From the NCBI RefSeq assembly GCF_001311195.1, contig NZ_BBAJ01000004.1, positions 1 through 64,000 on the forward strand: DNA of 64,000 bases, given 5' to 3'. The position numbers and the translations under genes were made by a program. This DNA is from Lacticaseibacillus camelliae DSM 22697 = JCM 13995 (lineage in GTDB: Bacteria > Bacillota > Bacilli > Lactobacillales > Lactobacillaceae). The notes under the pieces are model-generated. The model did no database searches. It was not told where the DNA came from and saw only the letters and a program-made list of their open reading frames with translations. Positions 20,861 through 31,254 of the stretch are shown here, one piece after another. Each line of letters begins with the position of its first letter. Positions within the stretch are counted from its first letter, which is position 1.

Positions 20861-21549
20861 ATGATTCAGATGAAAAACGTGATGAAGCAGTACGACAATG
20901 GCGTCATCGCGATCAAGGATTTGAGTTTGACCGTCGACCCGGGGGAATTTTTGTACGTGATCGGACCCAGCGGTGCCGGCAAGTCGACCGTGATCAAGAT
21001 GCTTTACCACGAATTGAAGCCAACGCATGGCACCATCCAGGTCGGCAATTACGACTTGGCCAAAATGGCGCCCAAGGAAGTGCCGTATTTTCGGCGCGGC
21101 ATCGGCATTGTCTTTCAGGATTTCAAACTCCTGCCACGGCTGACGGTGTACGAGAATGTCGCCTATGCGATGCAGGTGGTTGAGGCCAAAGAGGCAGACA
21201 TTAAGCCGCGCGTGCTGCATGTCCTCAAGCTGGTAGGCCTGGAGCAAAAAAAATTCGGCGGTTCCCTAATGAGTTGTCCGGCGGCGAACAGCAGCGGGTC
21301 TCCATTGCCCGGGCCATCGTGAACGCGCCTGACGTCGTGATCGCCGATGAACCGACGGGCAATCTGGATCCGGATACCTCAGAAGGCATCATGGACATTT
21401 TAGAGAAGATCAACTCGGAAGGTACCACTGTGATCATGGCGACGCATAACCGCGAAATCGTCAACGAGCGGCCGCACCGTCTGCTGGAAATTGCCGGCGG
21501 CCGGCTGGTCCGGGACGAGCAAGGAGGCAGCTACAGCGATGAAAACTAA
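20861..21549 (+). CDS. ftsE: Cell division ATP-binding protein FtsE (one frame break)
   Basis: This ABC ATPase of about 229 residues works with FtsX to activate peptidoglycan hydrolases at the septum. Walker [11 protein letters not shown]-loop [12 protein letters not shown], signature [15 protein letters not shown], Walker [14 protein letters not shown] and the switch histidine MATHNREIV are all visible. An A8 run at 21246-21253 (nine expected) breaks the frame between the Q-loop and the signature. The ATG has GGAGCG about seven bases upstream and an extended -10 TGCTATACT about 40 bases upstream. It overlaps ftsX by 11 bases. Confidence 0.94.
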
Positions 21550-22426
21550 TATCTTTATGCGTCACGTGAAGGACTCACTCAAGAGCCTGAAGCGTAACGG
21601 CTGGATGTCAGTGGCTGCAGTGTCCGCCGTGACGGTGACGCTGCTGTTGGTGGGGATCTTTCTGGCCCTACTGATGAACGTGAACCGAGTTTCGACGCAG
21701 GTCGAAAACGATGTGCGCGTCCGGGTCTACATTCAAAAAGGAACCAGCAAAAAGCAGCAGGCCAACCTGAAGCAGAACTTGGAAGGGTTAGCCAAGGTGA
21801 AGAAAGTCACCTACCGGTCAGCCAGCCAAGAACTGAATTCGATTGTTGGCAGTTACGGCTCGCAATGGGCCATGTTTCGCGGGGATCAAAACCCCTTGAA
21901 CAATATTTTCATGGTCGATACCGATTCTGCGAAGGACACCATCAGCGTGGCCAAACAGGCGGAAAAAATGCCTCGCGTGTCAGAGGCCACATACGGTGGG
22001 ACAACGGCCAAAAAGCTTTTCCGGACGGTGGCCACGATTCAGCGGTGGGGTGCCTTCTTTATGATCCTGTTGCTGTTTGTGGCAGTGTTCCTGATTTCGA
22101 ACACGATTCGCATCACGATTTTGTCGCGCAGTGATGAGATCAAAGTCATGCGGCTGGTCGGGGCGACCAACGCCTATATTCGGTGGCCGTTCCTACTGGA
22201 AGGCGCGTGGACGGGGCTTTTCGGCTCGCTATTGCCTATGCTGATCGTCGATTTTGGGTACAGCCTGGTGGCCCGTAACGCGCATTTCACCGAAGCGGCT
22301 AATGGTTTCTCGCTGTATCCGAACATGCCGTTTCTACTGTGGCTTGATTTGGGGATGGCCTTGATCGGCGTGATCATTGGCGGCCTTGGCTCAGTGGTCT
22401 CGATGCGCCGGTACCTCAAAGCTTGA
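21539..22426 (+). CDS. ftsX: Cell division protein FtsX
   Basis: This intact 295-residue permease-like partner of FtsE has one N-terminal helix ([20 protein letters not shown]), an extracellular domain of about 110 residues, and three C-terminal helices typical of the MacB/FtsX superfamily ([19 protein letters not shown] onward). It couples ATP hydrolysis in the cytoplasm to activation of hydrolases such as CwlO-type enzymes. The ATG at 21539 lies inside the end of ftsE, with AAGGAGG as RBS. Confidence 0.94.
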   Translation: MKTNIFMRHVKDSLKSLKRNGWMSVAAVSAVTVTLLLVGIFLALLMNVNRVSTQVENDVRVRVYIQKGTSKKQQANLKQNLEGLAKVKKVTYRSASQELNSIVGSYGSQWAMFRGDQNPLNNIFMVDTDSAKDTISVAKQAEKMPRVSEATYGGTTAKKLFRTVATIQRWGAFFMILLLFVAVFLISNTIRITILSRSDEIKVMRLVGATNAYIRWPFLLEGAWTGLFGSLLPMLIVDFGYSLVARNAHFTEAANGFSLYPNMPFLLWLDLGMALIGVIIGGLGSVVSMRRYLKA

Positions 22427-22443
22427 TCAATTAATCCGCTTAC

Positions 22444-22475
22444 AACCGTTTTGCCATGAGGCAGGACGGTTTTTT
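22444..22475 (+). terminator. Rho-independent terminator after ftsX
   Basis: A 12-base stem (AACCGTTTTGCC with GGCAGGACGGTT, two T-G pairs) closes on ATGA and is followed by a run of T. Confidence 0.85.
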
Positions 22476-22544
22476 GGTAGTCCTGGGCTTTTGGTGCGCA
22501 GAAAATCCATGCTATACTTACGATGAATAGTGAGGAAGGTGCGT

Positions 22545-23658
22545 ATGGGACATTTGCTGGTCACGATATTTCTGAGTCCGGTAACGGTGTGTGGGTTACT
22601 CGTGGCACTTTTTTGGCGCGAACATCGGATCAGGCAAGAACGAGCGGTGTTTGGGACCAGTATCGACCGTCACTGGACGAACTGGTGGGCGGGCCTGCTT
22701 GGGGGATCGGCTGTGGGCTGATTCTCAGTCTGATGTTGGTCCTCTTAGGGGCAACTTTGCCCCAGCCCGTCATGCTGATGTCTGGTCTTCTTGAGGTGCT
22801 GGCGTTGCTGCTCTCGGGGCTGGGGTTTGCGCCATGGTTTTTGGCGCTTGCCGGTCTGATCGTGGTGCTGCCGGCCTGGTTCGGGCCAGTGCCTGCCCCT
22901 GCGCGCTGGCTGGCGGTTATGTGGCCATGGTCGCGCTGGTGTGGTTGGCCAATGCGCTGCTGCTGCGCTTTCTGAATCCTGCGGTTGATGTGCCCAAGCT
23001 GCGACCGGGCAAGCGTGGGGCGCGCATCGCGACTTACAGTCGGCGGCAGTGGTACTGGCTGCCGTTGGTGCTGCCGGTGCCTGGCGACTGGCTGCAGGCG
23101 TTTGGGTGGTGGCCAACTTTGGGCATCGGGGCGACTCGTTTTGCCTTGGTTGGGCTGCCGCTGATTGTCGGCGCGGCCTTGACCACCCGCAAGCAGCTGC
23201 CGACGCGGGCCACCGATGCGTGGGCGTGGCAGTACTTGGGGGCCGGACTGGTTGCCTTGATTGTGGCCGGCTTGGTGTACTGGCGGCCGGCCGCCGGTCA
23301 AATGGCCATTTTTGCTTTGGCGGCGCTGGGCTGCATTCTTGGGCTCGCCAACTGGGCGGCGACCCGGCGCGGCACTGGCCTGATTTCACAGACCAGCACC
23401 GGGGTTCGAATCGTGGCGGTGCAGCCGGACACCCCGGCCAGCAAGATGGGTCTTGTCGCAGGCGACATTGTCCTGACCTGCAACCATCAGGCCGTCCACA
23501 CGGAAAATGAACTATACGCGGCGCTCCAAACGTCTCCGACCTACTGCCGGCTGAAGGTGATGCGGCTTGACGGCGCCATCCGACTGGCCGAAACAGCGGT
23601 TTTTAACGGCGTCCCGCACGAACTGGGAATGATCACATTTGCGGAGGAACAAGCATGA
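22545..23658 (+). CDS. Polytopic membrane protein with C-terminal PDZ domain, MinJ-like (two frame breaks)
   Basis: Rejoined, this is a protein of about 371 residues with seven or eight membrane helices followed by a cytoplasmic PDZ domain of about 80 residues (GVRIVAVQPDTPASKMGLVAGDIVL, then the region with HTENELYAALQ). This architecture resembles Bacillus MinJ, a division-site adaptor, although the sequence alone does not prove that role. Breaks: one missing G near 22717 and one near 22910. The RBS GAGGAAGG precedes ATG 22545, and an extended -10 (TGCTATACT) lies about 30 bases upstream. The stop overlaps the response regulator start (ATGA). Its place between ftsEX and the Pho system is compatible with a division or envelope function. 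Confidence 0.75.
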
Positions 23659-24359
23659 AAAAGATTCTTGTCGTCGATGATGAACCAGCAATCGTCACCC
23701 TGCTTCAGTACAATTTGGAGAAGGAGCACTACGACGTGACCACTGCGGAAGATGGGGATACAGCGCTCAGCCTGGCTCTGCAGCAAAGCTTTGATTTCAT
23801 CATTTTAGATCTAATGCTGCCCGGCCTGGATGGGCTTGAGGTGACCAAAAAGCTGCGGGCCGCCAATTTAGAAACACCGATCATGATCCTGACGGCCAAG
23901 GATAGTGAAACGGATAAGATTGTGGGGCTGGAGCTTGGCGCTGATGACTATGTGACCAAGCCGTTTTCGCCGCGTGAAATCATTGCGCGGATCAAAGCCA
24001 TTGAACGCCGCGTGGATAAGCCGCGCCAAAGCGGGCCTAAACCGCCTGCGCAAGCATTGGTGGTGGGTGAGCTGACCATTGACCCCGAAAATTACCGCGC
24101 CAGCAAGGCTGGGGTCCGCTTGCAACTAACCCCCAAAGAGTTCGAACTGCTAGTGTACTTTGCTAAGCGGGTGGGCAAGGTGCTTTCCCGCGATGCCCTT
24201 TTGAATGGGGTCTGGGGGTTTGAGTATCCGGCCGAAACGCGGATGGTCGACATTCAGGTCAGCCACTTGCGCGATAAAATCGAGAAGGATCCGAAGCATC
24301 CGGATTACATCAAAACGGTGCGCGGGTTCGGTTATCAGATGGAGGCGCCTCATGAGTAA
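23655..24359 (+). CDS. phoP: Response regulator of the phosphate two-component system (PhoP/PnpR type)
   Basis: This intact 234-residue OmpR-family regulator has a receiver domain opening MKKILVVDDEPAIVTLLQYN, phospho-acceptor Asp in DFIILDLMLPGLDG and conserved Lys in VTKPFSPREIIARI. The C-terminal winged helix has LTPKEFELLVYFA and MVDIQVSHLRDKIE. The gene overlaps the sensor kinase by eight bases and lies directly before the pst operon, which identifies it as the phosphate regulator. Pho-box-like repeats upstream of pstS are its expected target. Confidence 0.92.
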   Translation: MKKILVVDDEPAIVTLLQYNLEKEHYDVTTAEDGDTALSLALQQSFDFIILDLMLPGLDGLEVTKKLRAANLETPIMILTAKDSETDKIVGLELGADDYVTKPFSPREIIARIKAIERRVDKPRQSGPKPPAQALVVGELTIDPENYRASKAGVRLQLTPKEFELLVYFAKRVGKVLSRDALLNGVWGFEYPAETRMVDIQVSHLRDKIEKDPKHPDYIKTVRGFGYQMEAPHE

Positions 24360-26023
24360 GCATGTGCGTCGAATTGCCTGGGTTAGCATACTCGCTATCG
24401 CAGGCTTTTTTTTGCCCTGTGGGTCGCCATTGATCGCGTGTTGTACACCCAGCAGGGGACCCACTTGGCGGCGCTTTACCAGACGTTCAGTGACGATCAG
24501 CCTGGCACTGCCTCGACCAAGCAACTGGCGATGGACAACCACGTGACCTTTACGGTGCTCAATGGCCGGGAAAGCGGCACGCGGGCCAGGCTACTGACGA
24601 AACTGGTGGATCAGCAGCGAACGATTCTCGGCCACAGTACGACGATGACAGTCAACGGCCAGTCGGAGCAGGTTTACGTTGGCCGGCGCCACAATCAGTT
24701 CGTCGGCGTCTGGCAAAAAAGGGCAACGCTGTTCAGCGTGGCGCCGGCGGTGGCCTGGGGGATGATTGGGGTGGCGATTCTTGGGCTGGTCGCACTGCTC
24801 GCTTGATGGCGCGGCGTCACCGGTACTGGACGGGGCATTTGGCGAAAATGACCAGCAACCTGGCGCGCATCGAGGCCGGTGGTGCCCCTGAACCAATCAT
24901 TCTCACGCCTGATTCGCCGTTTTTGGCGATGGGGAAGCAAATCGAGTCGCTTCACGCGGCCACGCAAACCCTGCAGTCCCAGGTGGAGATCCGCCAGGCC
25001 ACGTTCGGCCGCCTCATCGATCATCTGCCGCTTGGCGTCATGCTGCTGGATGCAAACCGCCAGGTGCTGCTGGCTAATTCCGCCATGGCGGAGTTGGTCG
25101 GGCACCCGATTCAGGAGACCAAGCACGATTATTTTGACGACATCAAAACTTACCGCCTGGCGCGCATGATCGAGCATACTTACCGCAATCAGAAGACGCA
25201 CCATAAGGAGCTGACCATGCTGAACACGCAGAAGTCGGTCGATGCCAGTGTGATTGCCTTAAACCGCGGCACTGCCGAGCTGCAGGTGTTAGTCATCTTG
25301 TACGACGTGACCTACCTGCGCCAGGTCGAGCAAATGCAGCTGGACTTTGTCGGCAACGTGTCGCACGAGTTAAAGACGCCGGTGACTGCGATTAGCGGGT
25401 TTGCCGAGACCCTGCTGGCCGGCGCAAAAGACGACCCCAAGACGTTGGACCAGTTTCTGCAGATCATCTACGACGAAAGTTCTCGCCTGACCCAGCTGAT
25501 CACCGACATTCTGACCCTTTCCCGGCCTGATTCAGGGCAAGCTCAGGCCAAGGCAGTGAACGTGCTGGACCTGGTGAATGACGCGCTGAAGAGCCTGAAA
25601 CAGCCGATTGCCGAAAAAGGGCTTGAGGTGAAGACGGATGTGCCTAAAGACCTGACCATCACCACTGTCCCTGCTAAATTTTCTCAAGTGGTCAGAAACC
25701 TCTTGAACAATGCGGTGTTCTATAATCGCAAAGACGGCGTCGTCACCGTGACCGCAACGGCGGACGAAAAGAATCTGAAGCTGAGCGTCCAAGATACGGG
25801 CATCGGGATCGCGGAGAACGATCAGGAACGCATTTTTGAGCGCTTTTACCGGGTCGATAAAGCCCGCAGCCGCCACAATGGCGGGACCGGCTTGGGCCTT
25901 GCCATTGTTCACGACATGGTGATGCAACTTGGCGGTGAGGTCACATTGGCCAGTCAGGTGGGCGTTGGGTCGACCTTTACGGTGAGTCTGCCGTTGGCTG
26001 ATTTACCCAGGTTTTACAAATGA
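24352..26023 (+). CDS. phoR: Sensor histidine kinase of the phosphate system (PhoR/PnpS type), two frame breaks
   Basis: Rejoined, this kinase has about 557 residues: two N-terminal membrane helices flanking an extracytoplasmic loop, a PAS-like domain (DHLPLGVMLLDANRQVLLAN), a HisKA domain with the phospho-histidine in FVGNVSHELKTPVTAISGFA, and a HATPase domain with N box VRNLLNNAVFYN, G1 VQDTGIGIAEND, F box IFERFYRVDKAR and G2 GGTGLGLAIV. Breaks: T8 at 24406-24413 (nine expected) and a missing base near 24797. The end of the coding region overlaps the first candidate Pho-box repeat of pstS. Confidence 0.92.
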
Positions 26024-26051
26024 TGCGGCAACAATTTACATCACATTGATA
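26013..26051 (+). promoter_or_regulatory. Candidate Pho box (TTTACA-type repeats with 11-base period) upstream of pstS
   Basis: TTTACA occurs at 26013 and 26035 and TTGATA at 26046; all are in phase on an 11-base repeat, the spacing known for PhoP sites of the TTAACA type. The 26024 register does not match. The location (70 to 110 bases before pstS, after the sensor kinase) fits autoregulation of the pst operon. Confidence 0.55.
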
Positions 26052-26121
26052 CACTTTTCTTGTTATGGATTAACGCGAAAGCAACCACAACTGGGCCGAT
26101 GACGGTCGTGGAGGGGTGAAC

Positions 26122-27006
26122 ATGAAAAAGCGCCATTTATTGTTATTCGCCTTAGCCGGACTTCTGGCCTTGGCCGGGTGTGGGACGAGTCAGAGCAGCG
26201 GCGAGTCGATCACGGCGGTCGGCTCAAGTGCGCTGCAACCGCTGGTGGAAGCCGCGGCTGAGCAGTATCAGACCGATCACACAGGCGTGTTCATCAACGT
26301 GCAGGGAGGCGGCACAGGGACCGGCCTGTCGCAGATTCAGCAAGGCGCAGTGGAAATCGGCAACTCAGACCTGTTTGCCGAGGAAAAGCCTGGGATCAAC
26401 GCGGGCAAACTGGTCGATCACAAGGTGGCGGTCGTGGGCATCACCCCCATTGCCAACAAACAGGTGGGGGTCAAAGACCTCACCGTCGTCCAGCTCCGGC
26501 GTCTGTTCACTGGCGAGATCACGAATTGGAAACAGGTCGGTGGCAAAGACCTCCCAGTCGTCGTGGTCAACCGCGCCCAGGGGTCGGGGACTCGTGCGAC
26601 CTTTGAACGGTGGGTCCTTGGTGATCGCCAGCCGATGCCGGCGCAGGAGCAGGACTCGACCGGGATGGTCCGGTCGATTGTGGCCAGCACGCCAGGGGCC
26701 GTTTCTTACGTGGCGTTTTCCTATGTTGATGCCACGGTCCAGGCATTATCGCTCAGTGGGGTCAAGCCGACGGACCAAAATGTTACGACGAACGATTGGC
26801 CGATTTGGTCTTACGAGCATATGTACACCAAGGGTCAGCCCAAGGGCTTGACCAAACAGTTCCTGGCGTACATCCAAAGCCCGCAAACGCAAAAGCGGTT
26901 GGTCGGCAAGATGGGTTATATCCCGATCACCGCGATGAAGGTCACGCGGGATGCCAAGGGGAACGTGATCGCCGAGCAGGGGGAAAAGAACAATGGATCC
27001 AATTAA
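26122..27006 (+). CDS. pstS: Phosphate ABC transporter, substrate-binding lipoprotein PstS
   Basis: This intact protein of about 294 residues has a lipoprotein signal peptide (KKRHLLLFALAGLLALAGC, lipobox LAGC) and phosphate-binding loops: AVGSSALQPL at the mature N terminus and RAQGSGTRATFERW in the middle. It captures inorganic phosphate outside the membrane for PstCA. ATG 26122 is preferred over GTG 26116 because GGAGGGG sits about five bases before the ATG. It overlaps pstC by 14 bases. It heads a complete pstS-C-A-B1-B2-phoU operon. Confidence 0.95.
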   Translation: MKKRHLLLFALAGLLALAGCGTSQSSGESITAVGSSALQPLVEAAAEQYQTDHTGVFINVQGGGTGTGLSQIQQGAVEIGNSDLFAEEKPGINAGKLVDHKVAVVGITPIANKQVGVKDLTVVQLRRLFTGEITNWKQVGGKDLPVVVVNRAQGSGTRATFERWVLGDRQPMPAQEQDSTGMVRSIVASTPGAVSYVAFSYVDATVQALSLSGVKPTDQNVTTNDWPIWSYEHMYTKGQPKGLTKQFLAYIQSPQTQKRLVGKMGYIPITAMKVTRDAKGNVIAEQGEKNNGSN

Positions 27007-27915
27007 AGCGGCAATGCTTAAACGCTCCCGTTCTGCCAAGCTTGAGCGGCGGGGGAAGCTGATCAGCCTGTTTTGTATCAGTCTGATCGTGATCGTTGTG
27101 GTCGCGATTTTCTTCTTTGTCGCGTCCCGCGGGCTGGCCACTTTTTTTGAAGATAAGGTGAACCTGTGGTCGTTTCTCAGTAAAAGTGTTTGGTCGCCCT
27201 CTGTGAAGGATGCGCACGGTAATCCCCAAGTTGGGGCGCTGCCGATGATTGTTGGCTCGTTCGGGGTGACCTTCCTGTCCGCGGTGGTGGCCACTCCTTT
27301 TGCCGTCGGTGCGGCGATCTTCATGACGGAGATTTCACCTAAGATGGGCAAAAAGATCCTCCAGCCGGTGATCGAATTACTGGTTGGCATTCCCAGTGTG
27401 GTATACGGCTTCATCGGTTTGTCGGTGGTCGTCCCGGCGATTCGCCACGTGTTCGGGGGCACCGGCTTTGGGATCCTGGCGGGCACTTTTGTTCTGTTTG
27501 TCATGATCCTGCCGACGGTGACCTCGATGACGGCGGATGCCTGAACGCCGTGCCGCGCTATTACCGCGAGGCCAGCTTGGCGCTCGGCGCCACGCGCTGG
27601 CAAACCATCAGTCGCGTGGTTTTGCGCGCCGCCCTGCCAGGCATCCTGACCGGGGTCGTCTTCGGCATGGCGCGGGCGTTTGGTGAGGCGCTGGCGGTGC
27701 AGATGGTCATCGGGAACGCGGCGCTTTTGCCGCACAACTTGATCAGCCCGGCCTCGACCTTGACTTCAGTTCTGACCTCCGGCATTGGGAATACGGTCAT
27801 GGGGTCGCTGGAAAACAACGCCCTGTGGTCGCTGGCGCTGTTGCTACTGCTGATGTCTTTGGCCTTTAACCTCGTGATTCGGTGGATCGGGAAGAAAGGA
27901 GAGATGAAACGATGA
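26993..27915 (+). CDS. pstC: Phosphate ABC transporter permease PstC (one frame break)
   Basis: This is a membrane permease of about 307 residues with six helices. The permease EAA loop is visible after the break as YYREASLALGATRWQTI. The segment PFAVGAAIFMTEISP and ELLVGIPSVVYGFIGL are PstC signatures. One C is missing near 27541 (MTADALNAVPRYYRE expected). The gene starts inside the end of pstS and ends on ATGA with pstA. Confidence 0.94.
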
Positions 27916-28797
27916 ACGCCAAGCAAAAAGATCGGTTGGCCACCGCGGTGCTGTACGGCATCGCCGTGCTCATCGTTTTGATCCTTGCCAGCCTGCTGGG
28001 CTACATTTTGGTTGAGGGGCTGCCTCATGTGTCATGGCACTTTCTGACTAGTCCGGCCAAAGCGTTTGAGGCTGGCGGTGGGATCGGGATTCAGTTGTTC
28101 AACTCGTTTTACTTGCTCCTGCTCGCGATGCTGATCTCGGTACCGATTTCACTTGGCGCCGGCATTTACCTGGCCGAGTATGCCAAGGCCAACCGGCTGA
28201 CCGACATTATTCGCACCGCAATCGAGATCCTGAGCTCGTTGCCGTCGGTGGTGGTTGGGTTGTTCGGGTTTCTGGTCTTCGTGCTGCAATTCCAATTTGG
28301 CTTCTCAATTTTGTCCGGCGCACTGGCGCTGACGATGTTCAACCTGCCGCTGCTGACGCGGAACATCGAGGATTCTCTTCGGCAGGTGGACTTTGCGCAG
28401 CGCGAAGCGGGCCTGGCCCTGGGCCTGTCACGCTGGGAGACCGTGATTCACGTGGTGATTCCCGAGGCGCTGCCGGGTATCATCACGGGGATGATTCTCG
28501 GCGCCGGCCGGGTCTTTGGCGAAGCCGCGGCGTTGATTTACACCGCTGGCCAAAGCGCGCCAGCCCTCAATTTCGGCGACTGGAATCCATTAGATATTGC
28601 CAGCCCCTTGAATATTTTCCGGCCGGCTGAGACGTTGGCTGTGCACATCTGGAAAATCAATTCAGAGGGCATTCAGCCCGATGCGGCCGCGGTGTCTGCC
28701 GGGGCCAGTGCCGTGTTGATCCTCGCAGTGTTGCTGTTCAACGTCTTGGCCCGTTTTCTGGGGCAACGCCTGTACAAAAAAAATGACCGCCGAATAA
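27912..28797 (+). CDS. pstA: Phosphate ABC transporter permease PstA (stop hidden by an indel)
   Basis: This is the second permease subunit, about 295 residues, six helices, with SSLPSVVVGLFGFLVF and the EAA loop REAGLALGLSRWETVI. As written, the frame runs on into pstB to give a 579-residue fusion. If the A8 run at 28776-28783 were seven A, PstA would end KKMTAE with TAA at 28795-28797, followed 17 bases later by a normal pstB start. I take this as the true structure. Confidence 0.9.
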
Positions 28798-28814
28798 GGC
28801 AGAAAGGTCGCCAC

Positions 28815-29621
28815 ATGAACAATTATTCTTTAACCGATACCTTTATCAGGCCATTTGACGACAATCAGGAAATCGCCCTGGCAACGCATGACGTCAAGGT
28901 GTTTTACGGTGACAATGAGGCCCTTCACGGGGTTTCCTTACCGTTTGAACGCTACAAGATCACTGCCTTGATTGGGGCTTCCGGCTCCGGCAAATCCACT
29001 TTTCTGCGGTCGCTCAACCGGATGAATGACACCATTGAAGGCACGCGGGTCACCGGCCAAATCATGTATCGCGGCGTTGATATCAACTCCCAGCAGGTCG
29101 ATGTTTACGAAATGCGCAAGCACATCGGCATGGTGTTTCAGCGGCCCAATCCGTTTGCCAAATCGATTTACGACAACATCACGTTTGCTCCGCGCCGCTT
29201 TGGCGAGCACAATAAGGAAAAGCTGGATCAGTTAGTCGAGCAGAGCCTTAAGGACGCTGCACTTTGGGACCAGGTGAAAGATGACCTCAACCAGAGTGGG
29301 CTGGCCCTTTCCGGCGGCCAGCAGCAGCGGCTGTGCATCGCCCGCGCCATTGCCATGAAGCCTGATATTTTGCTGCTGGACGAACCGGCGAGTGCGCTTG
29401 ATCCGATCTCCACCTCGGTCGTGGAAGACACGTTGCTGCAGCTGAAGGCACACTACACGATCATTATCGTGACGCACAACATGCAGCAGGCGGCGCGAAT
29501 CAGCGACTACACCGCGTTCTTTTATTCCGGGACGGCCATTGAGTACGATGAGACCAGAAAAATTTTCACGCGGCCAAAGATTCAGGCGACGGACGATTAT
29601 GTTTCTGGCCACTTTGGCTAG
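28815..29621 (+). CDS. pstB1: Phosphate ABC transporter ATP-binding protein PstB, first copy
   Basis: This ABC ATPase of 268 residues has Walker A GASGSGKST, Q-loop IGMVFQRPNPFAKSIYDN, signature [15 protein letters not shown], Walker B ILLLDEPASALDP and switch IIVTHNMQQAARISD. It energises PstCA. The first 25 residues before the ABC core are longer than in the second copy. Start ATG 28815 was chosen over the run-on from pstA. Tandem pstB genes are usual in lactobacilli and streptococci. Confidence 0.93.
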   Translation: MNNYSLTDTFIRPFDDNQEIALATHDVKVFYGDNEALHGVSLPFERYKITALIGASGSGKSTFLRSLNRMNDTIEGTRVTGQIMYRGVDINSQQVDVYEMRKHIGMVFQRPNPFAKSIYDNITFAPRRFGEHNKEKLDQLVEQSLKDAALWDQVKDDLNQSGLALSGGQQQRLCIARAIAMKPDILLLDEPASALDPISTSVVEDTLLQLKAHYTIIIVTHNMQQAARISDYTAFFYSGTAIEYDETRKIFTRPKIQATDDYVSGHFG

Positions 29622-29633
29622 CAGGAGGCGCCC

Positions 29634-30392
29634 ATGAAAAATCAAGTGATCACCAGCAAAGACGTTCACTTGTTCTACGGCAAGTTTGAGGCACTGACGG
29701 GCATTGATCTGGACTTCAATGAGCACGAGATCACGGCCATGATCGGCCCCAGCGGCTGTGGCAAGTCGACTTACCTGCGGATCCTGAACCGCATGAACGA
29801 CCTGATTCCAGGTGTCAAGATCACCGGGGAGATTCGGTTGGAAAATCAGGATATCTACGCGCCGGACACCGATGTGGTCGCCTTGCGCAAACGCGTGGGG
29901 ATGGTGTTTCAGCAGCCCAATCCGTTCCCGTTCTCCATCTACGACAACGTGGTCTACGGGCTGCGCCTGGCCGGGGTCAAGGACCGCGCGACGTTAGACG
30001 CGGCTGTTGAGGCCAGTCTGAAGCAGGCGGCCATTTGGGACGAGGTCAAGGACAACCTTCACGACAGCGCGCTGTCACTTTCCGGGGGCCAGCAGCAACG
30101 GGTCTGCATTGCCCGGGTCTTGGCCGTGCAGCCGGAAGTCATTTTGCTCGATGAGCCGACCTCGGCGCTGGACCCAATTTCTAGCACCCAGATTGAAAAT
30201 ATGCTGCTGGAGCTGCGCGATCAGTATACAATCATCATTGTGACGCACAACATGCATCAGGCATCGCGAATTTCCGACAAAACCGCGTTTTCCTTCAAGG
30301 TCGGTTGGTCGAATTCGATGACACGAAAAAAAATGTTTCTGAACCCGAAGGAAAAAGAAACCGAAGACTACCTGAGCGGCCGTTTCGGCTGA
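29634..30392 (+). CDS. pstB2: Phosphate ABC transporter ATP-binding protein PstB, second copy (compensated frameshift)
   Basis: This 252-residue ABC ATPase has Walker [10 protein letters not shown], signature [15 protein letters not shown] and Walker [13 protein letters not shown]. The ORF is open throughout, but residues about 220-232 read [13 protein letters not shown], which does not fit the family. One extra T near 30288 and one A fewer in the A8 run at 30326-30333 would restore [18 protein letters not shown], the normal PstB sequence. Two opposite indels therefore probably hide here. RBS AGGAGG. Confidence 0.93.
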   Translation: MKNQVITSKDVHLFYGKFEALTGIDLDFNEHEITAMIGPSGCGKSTYLRILNRMNDLIPGVKITGEIRLENQDIYAPDTDVVALRKRVGMVFQQPNPFPFSIYDNVVYGLRLAGVKDRATLDAAVEASLKQAAIWDEVKDNLHDSALSLSGGQQQRVCIARVLAVQPEVILLDEPTSALDPISSTQIENMLLELRDQYTIIIVTHNMHQASRISDKTAFSFKVGWSNSMTRKKMFLNPKEKETEDYLSGRFG

Positions 30393-30416
30393 GTTCGGGC
30401 CAAGGAGGGAATCGTC

Positions 30417-31094
30417 ATGCGGCGACTATTTTCAGATGAGCTTAATGACCTACACGCACGTTTTTCGGAGATGGGCATGATGGTCAACGAGGCCATTTTT
30501 GACTCGGTGAAGGCCTTCGTTAATCACGATAAGACGCTGGCCCATGCTGTGATCGATCACGACTTTCACATCAACAAGCGAGAGGTGGACCTGGAAAAAC
30601 GCAGCTTTGAGATGATTGCGCTGCAGCAACCCGTGACGTCCGATTTGCGCATGATCGTGACAATCATGAAGGCGAGTTCCGACTTGGAGCGCATGGGCGA
30701 TCACGCCGTGTCCATCGCCAAGTCCACGATTCGCGTCAAGGGTGAGACGCGAGTGCCTGAAATCGAGCAAGTGATCGCGCAAATGGCGGCCGCGGTCAAG
30801 GAGATGGTCGAGCAGGTGCTCGATGCCTACGTCAAGGAAGACGTTGATGCGGCCCGGCAAATCGCTGAGGAGGACCACGGCATTAATGATTTTTCCAGCC
30901 AAATCTACTATCTGTGCATCGACGAAATGACCCGTGATGCGGATACCATCGTTGGCTCGATGGATTATATGTTGGTTTCCTCGTACCTGGAGCGAATCGG
31001 CGACTACGTGACCAACATCTGTGAGTGGATCTTGTACCTCAAAACCGGCAAGTTGCTGGAACTCAATTCGAATGCGAAAGAAGACGGCTTCTAA
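30417..31094 (+). CDS. phoU: Phosphate signalling regulator PhoU
   Basis: This intact 225-residue protein consists of two three-helix bundles with the metal-binding PhoU repeats (ASSDLERMGDHAVSIAKS and SSYLERIGDYVTNICEW). PhoU connects the Pst transporter to the sensor kinase and restrains the Pho response when phosphate is ample. RBS AAGGAGG. It is the last gene of the operon, closed by a terminator. Confidence 0.95.
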   Translation: MRRLFSDELNDLHARFSEMGMMVNEAIFDSVKAFVNHDKTLAHAVIDHDFHINKREVDLEKRSFEMIALQQPVTSDLRMIVTIMKASSDLERMGDHAVSIAKSTIRVKGETRVPEIEQVIAQMAAAVKEMVEQVLDAYVKEDVDAARQIAEEDHGINDFSSQIYYLCIDEMTRDADTIVGSMDYMLVSSYLERIGDYVTNICEWILYLKTGKLLELNSNAKEDGF

Positions 31095-31102
31095 TCTGCA
31101 TG

Positions 31103-31126
31103 AAAGGCGGGGAAACCGCCTTTTTT
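31103..31126 (+). terminator. Rho-independent terminator after phoU
   Basis: AAAGGCGG / CCGCCTTT stem with a GGAAA loop, then T6. Confidence 0.9.
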
Positions 31127-31254
31127 CGTGTCCTCTGCCCGCCTCCTGCGCCTTGGGCTGGGGGTAAAATCAACCTTAGGACCTATGCATTTTTGGCCAG
31201 GACCGACCATACTATAACTACAAGCAGTAGTCAGAAACCCTGGAGGTAAATCTC

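Noticed and set aside
27882-29621. A single PstA-PstB fusion protein
   Set aside because: The join depends on one A in an eight-base A run. With seven A both genes have normal ends and starts.
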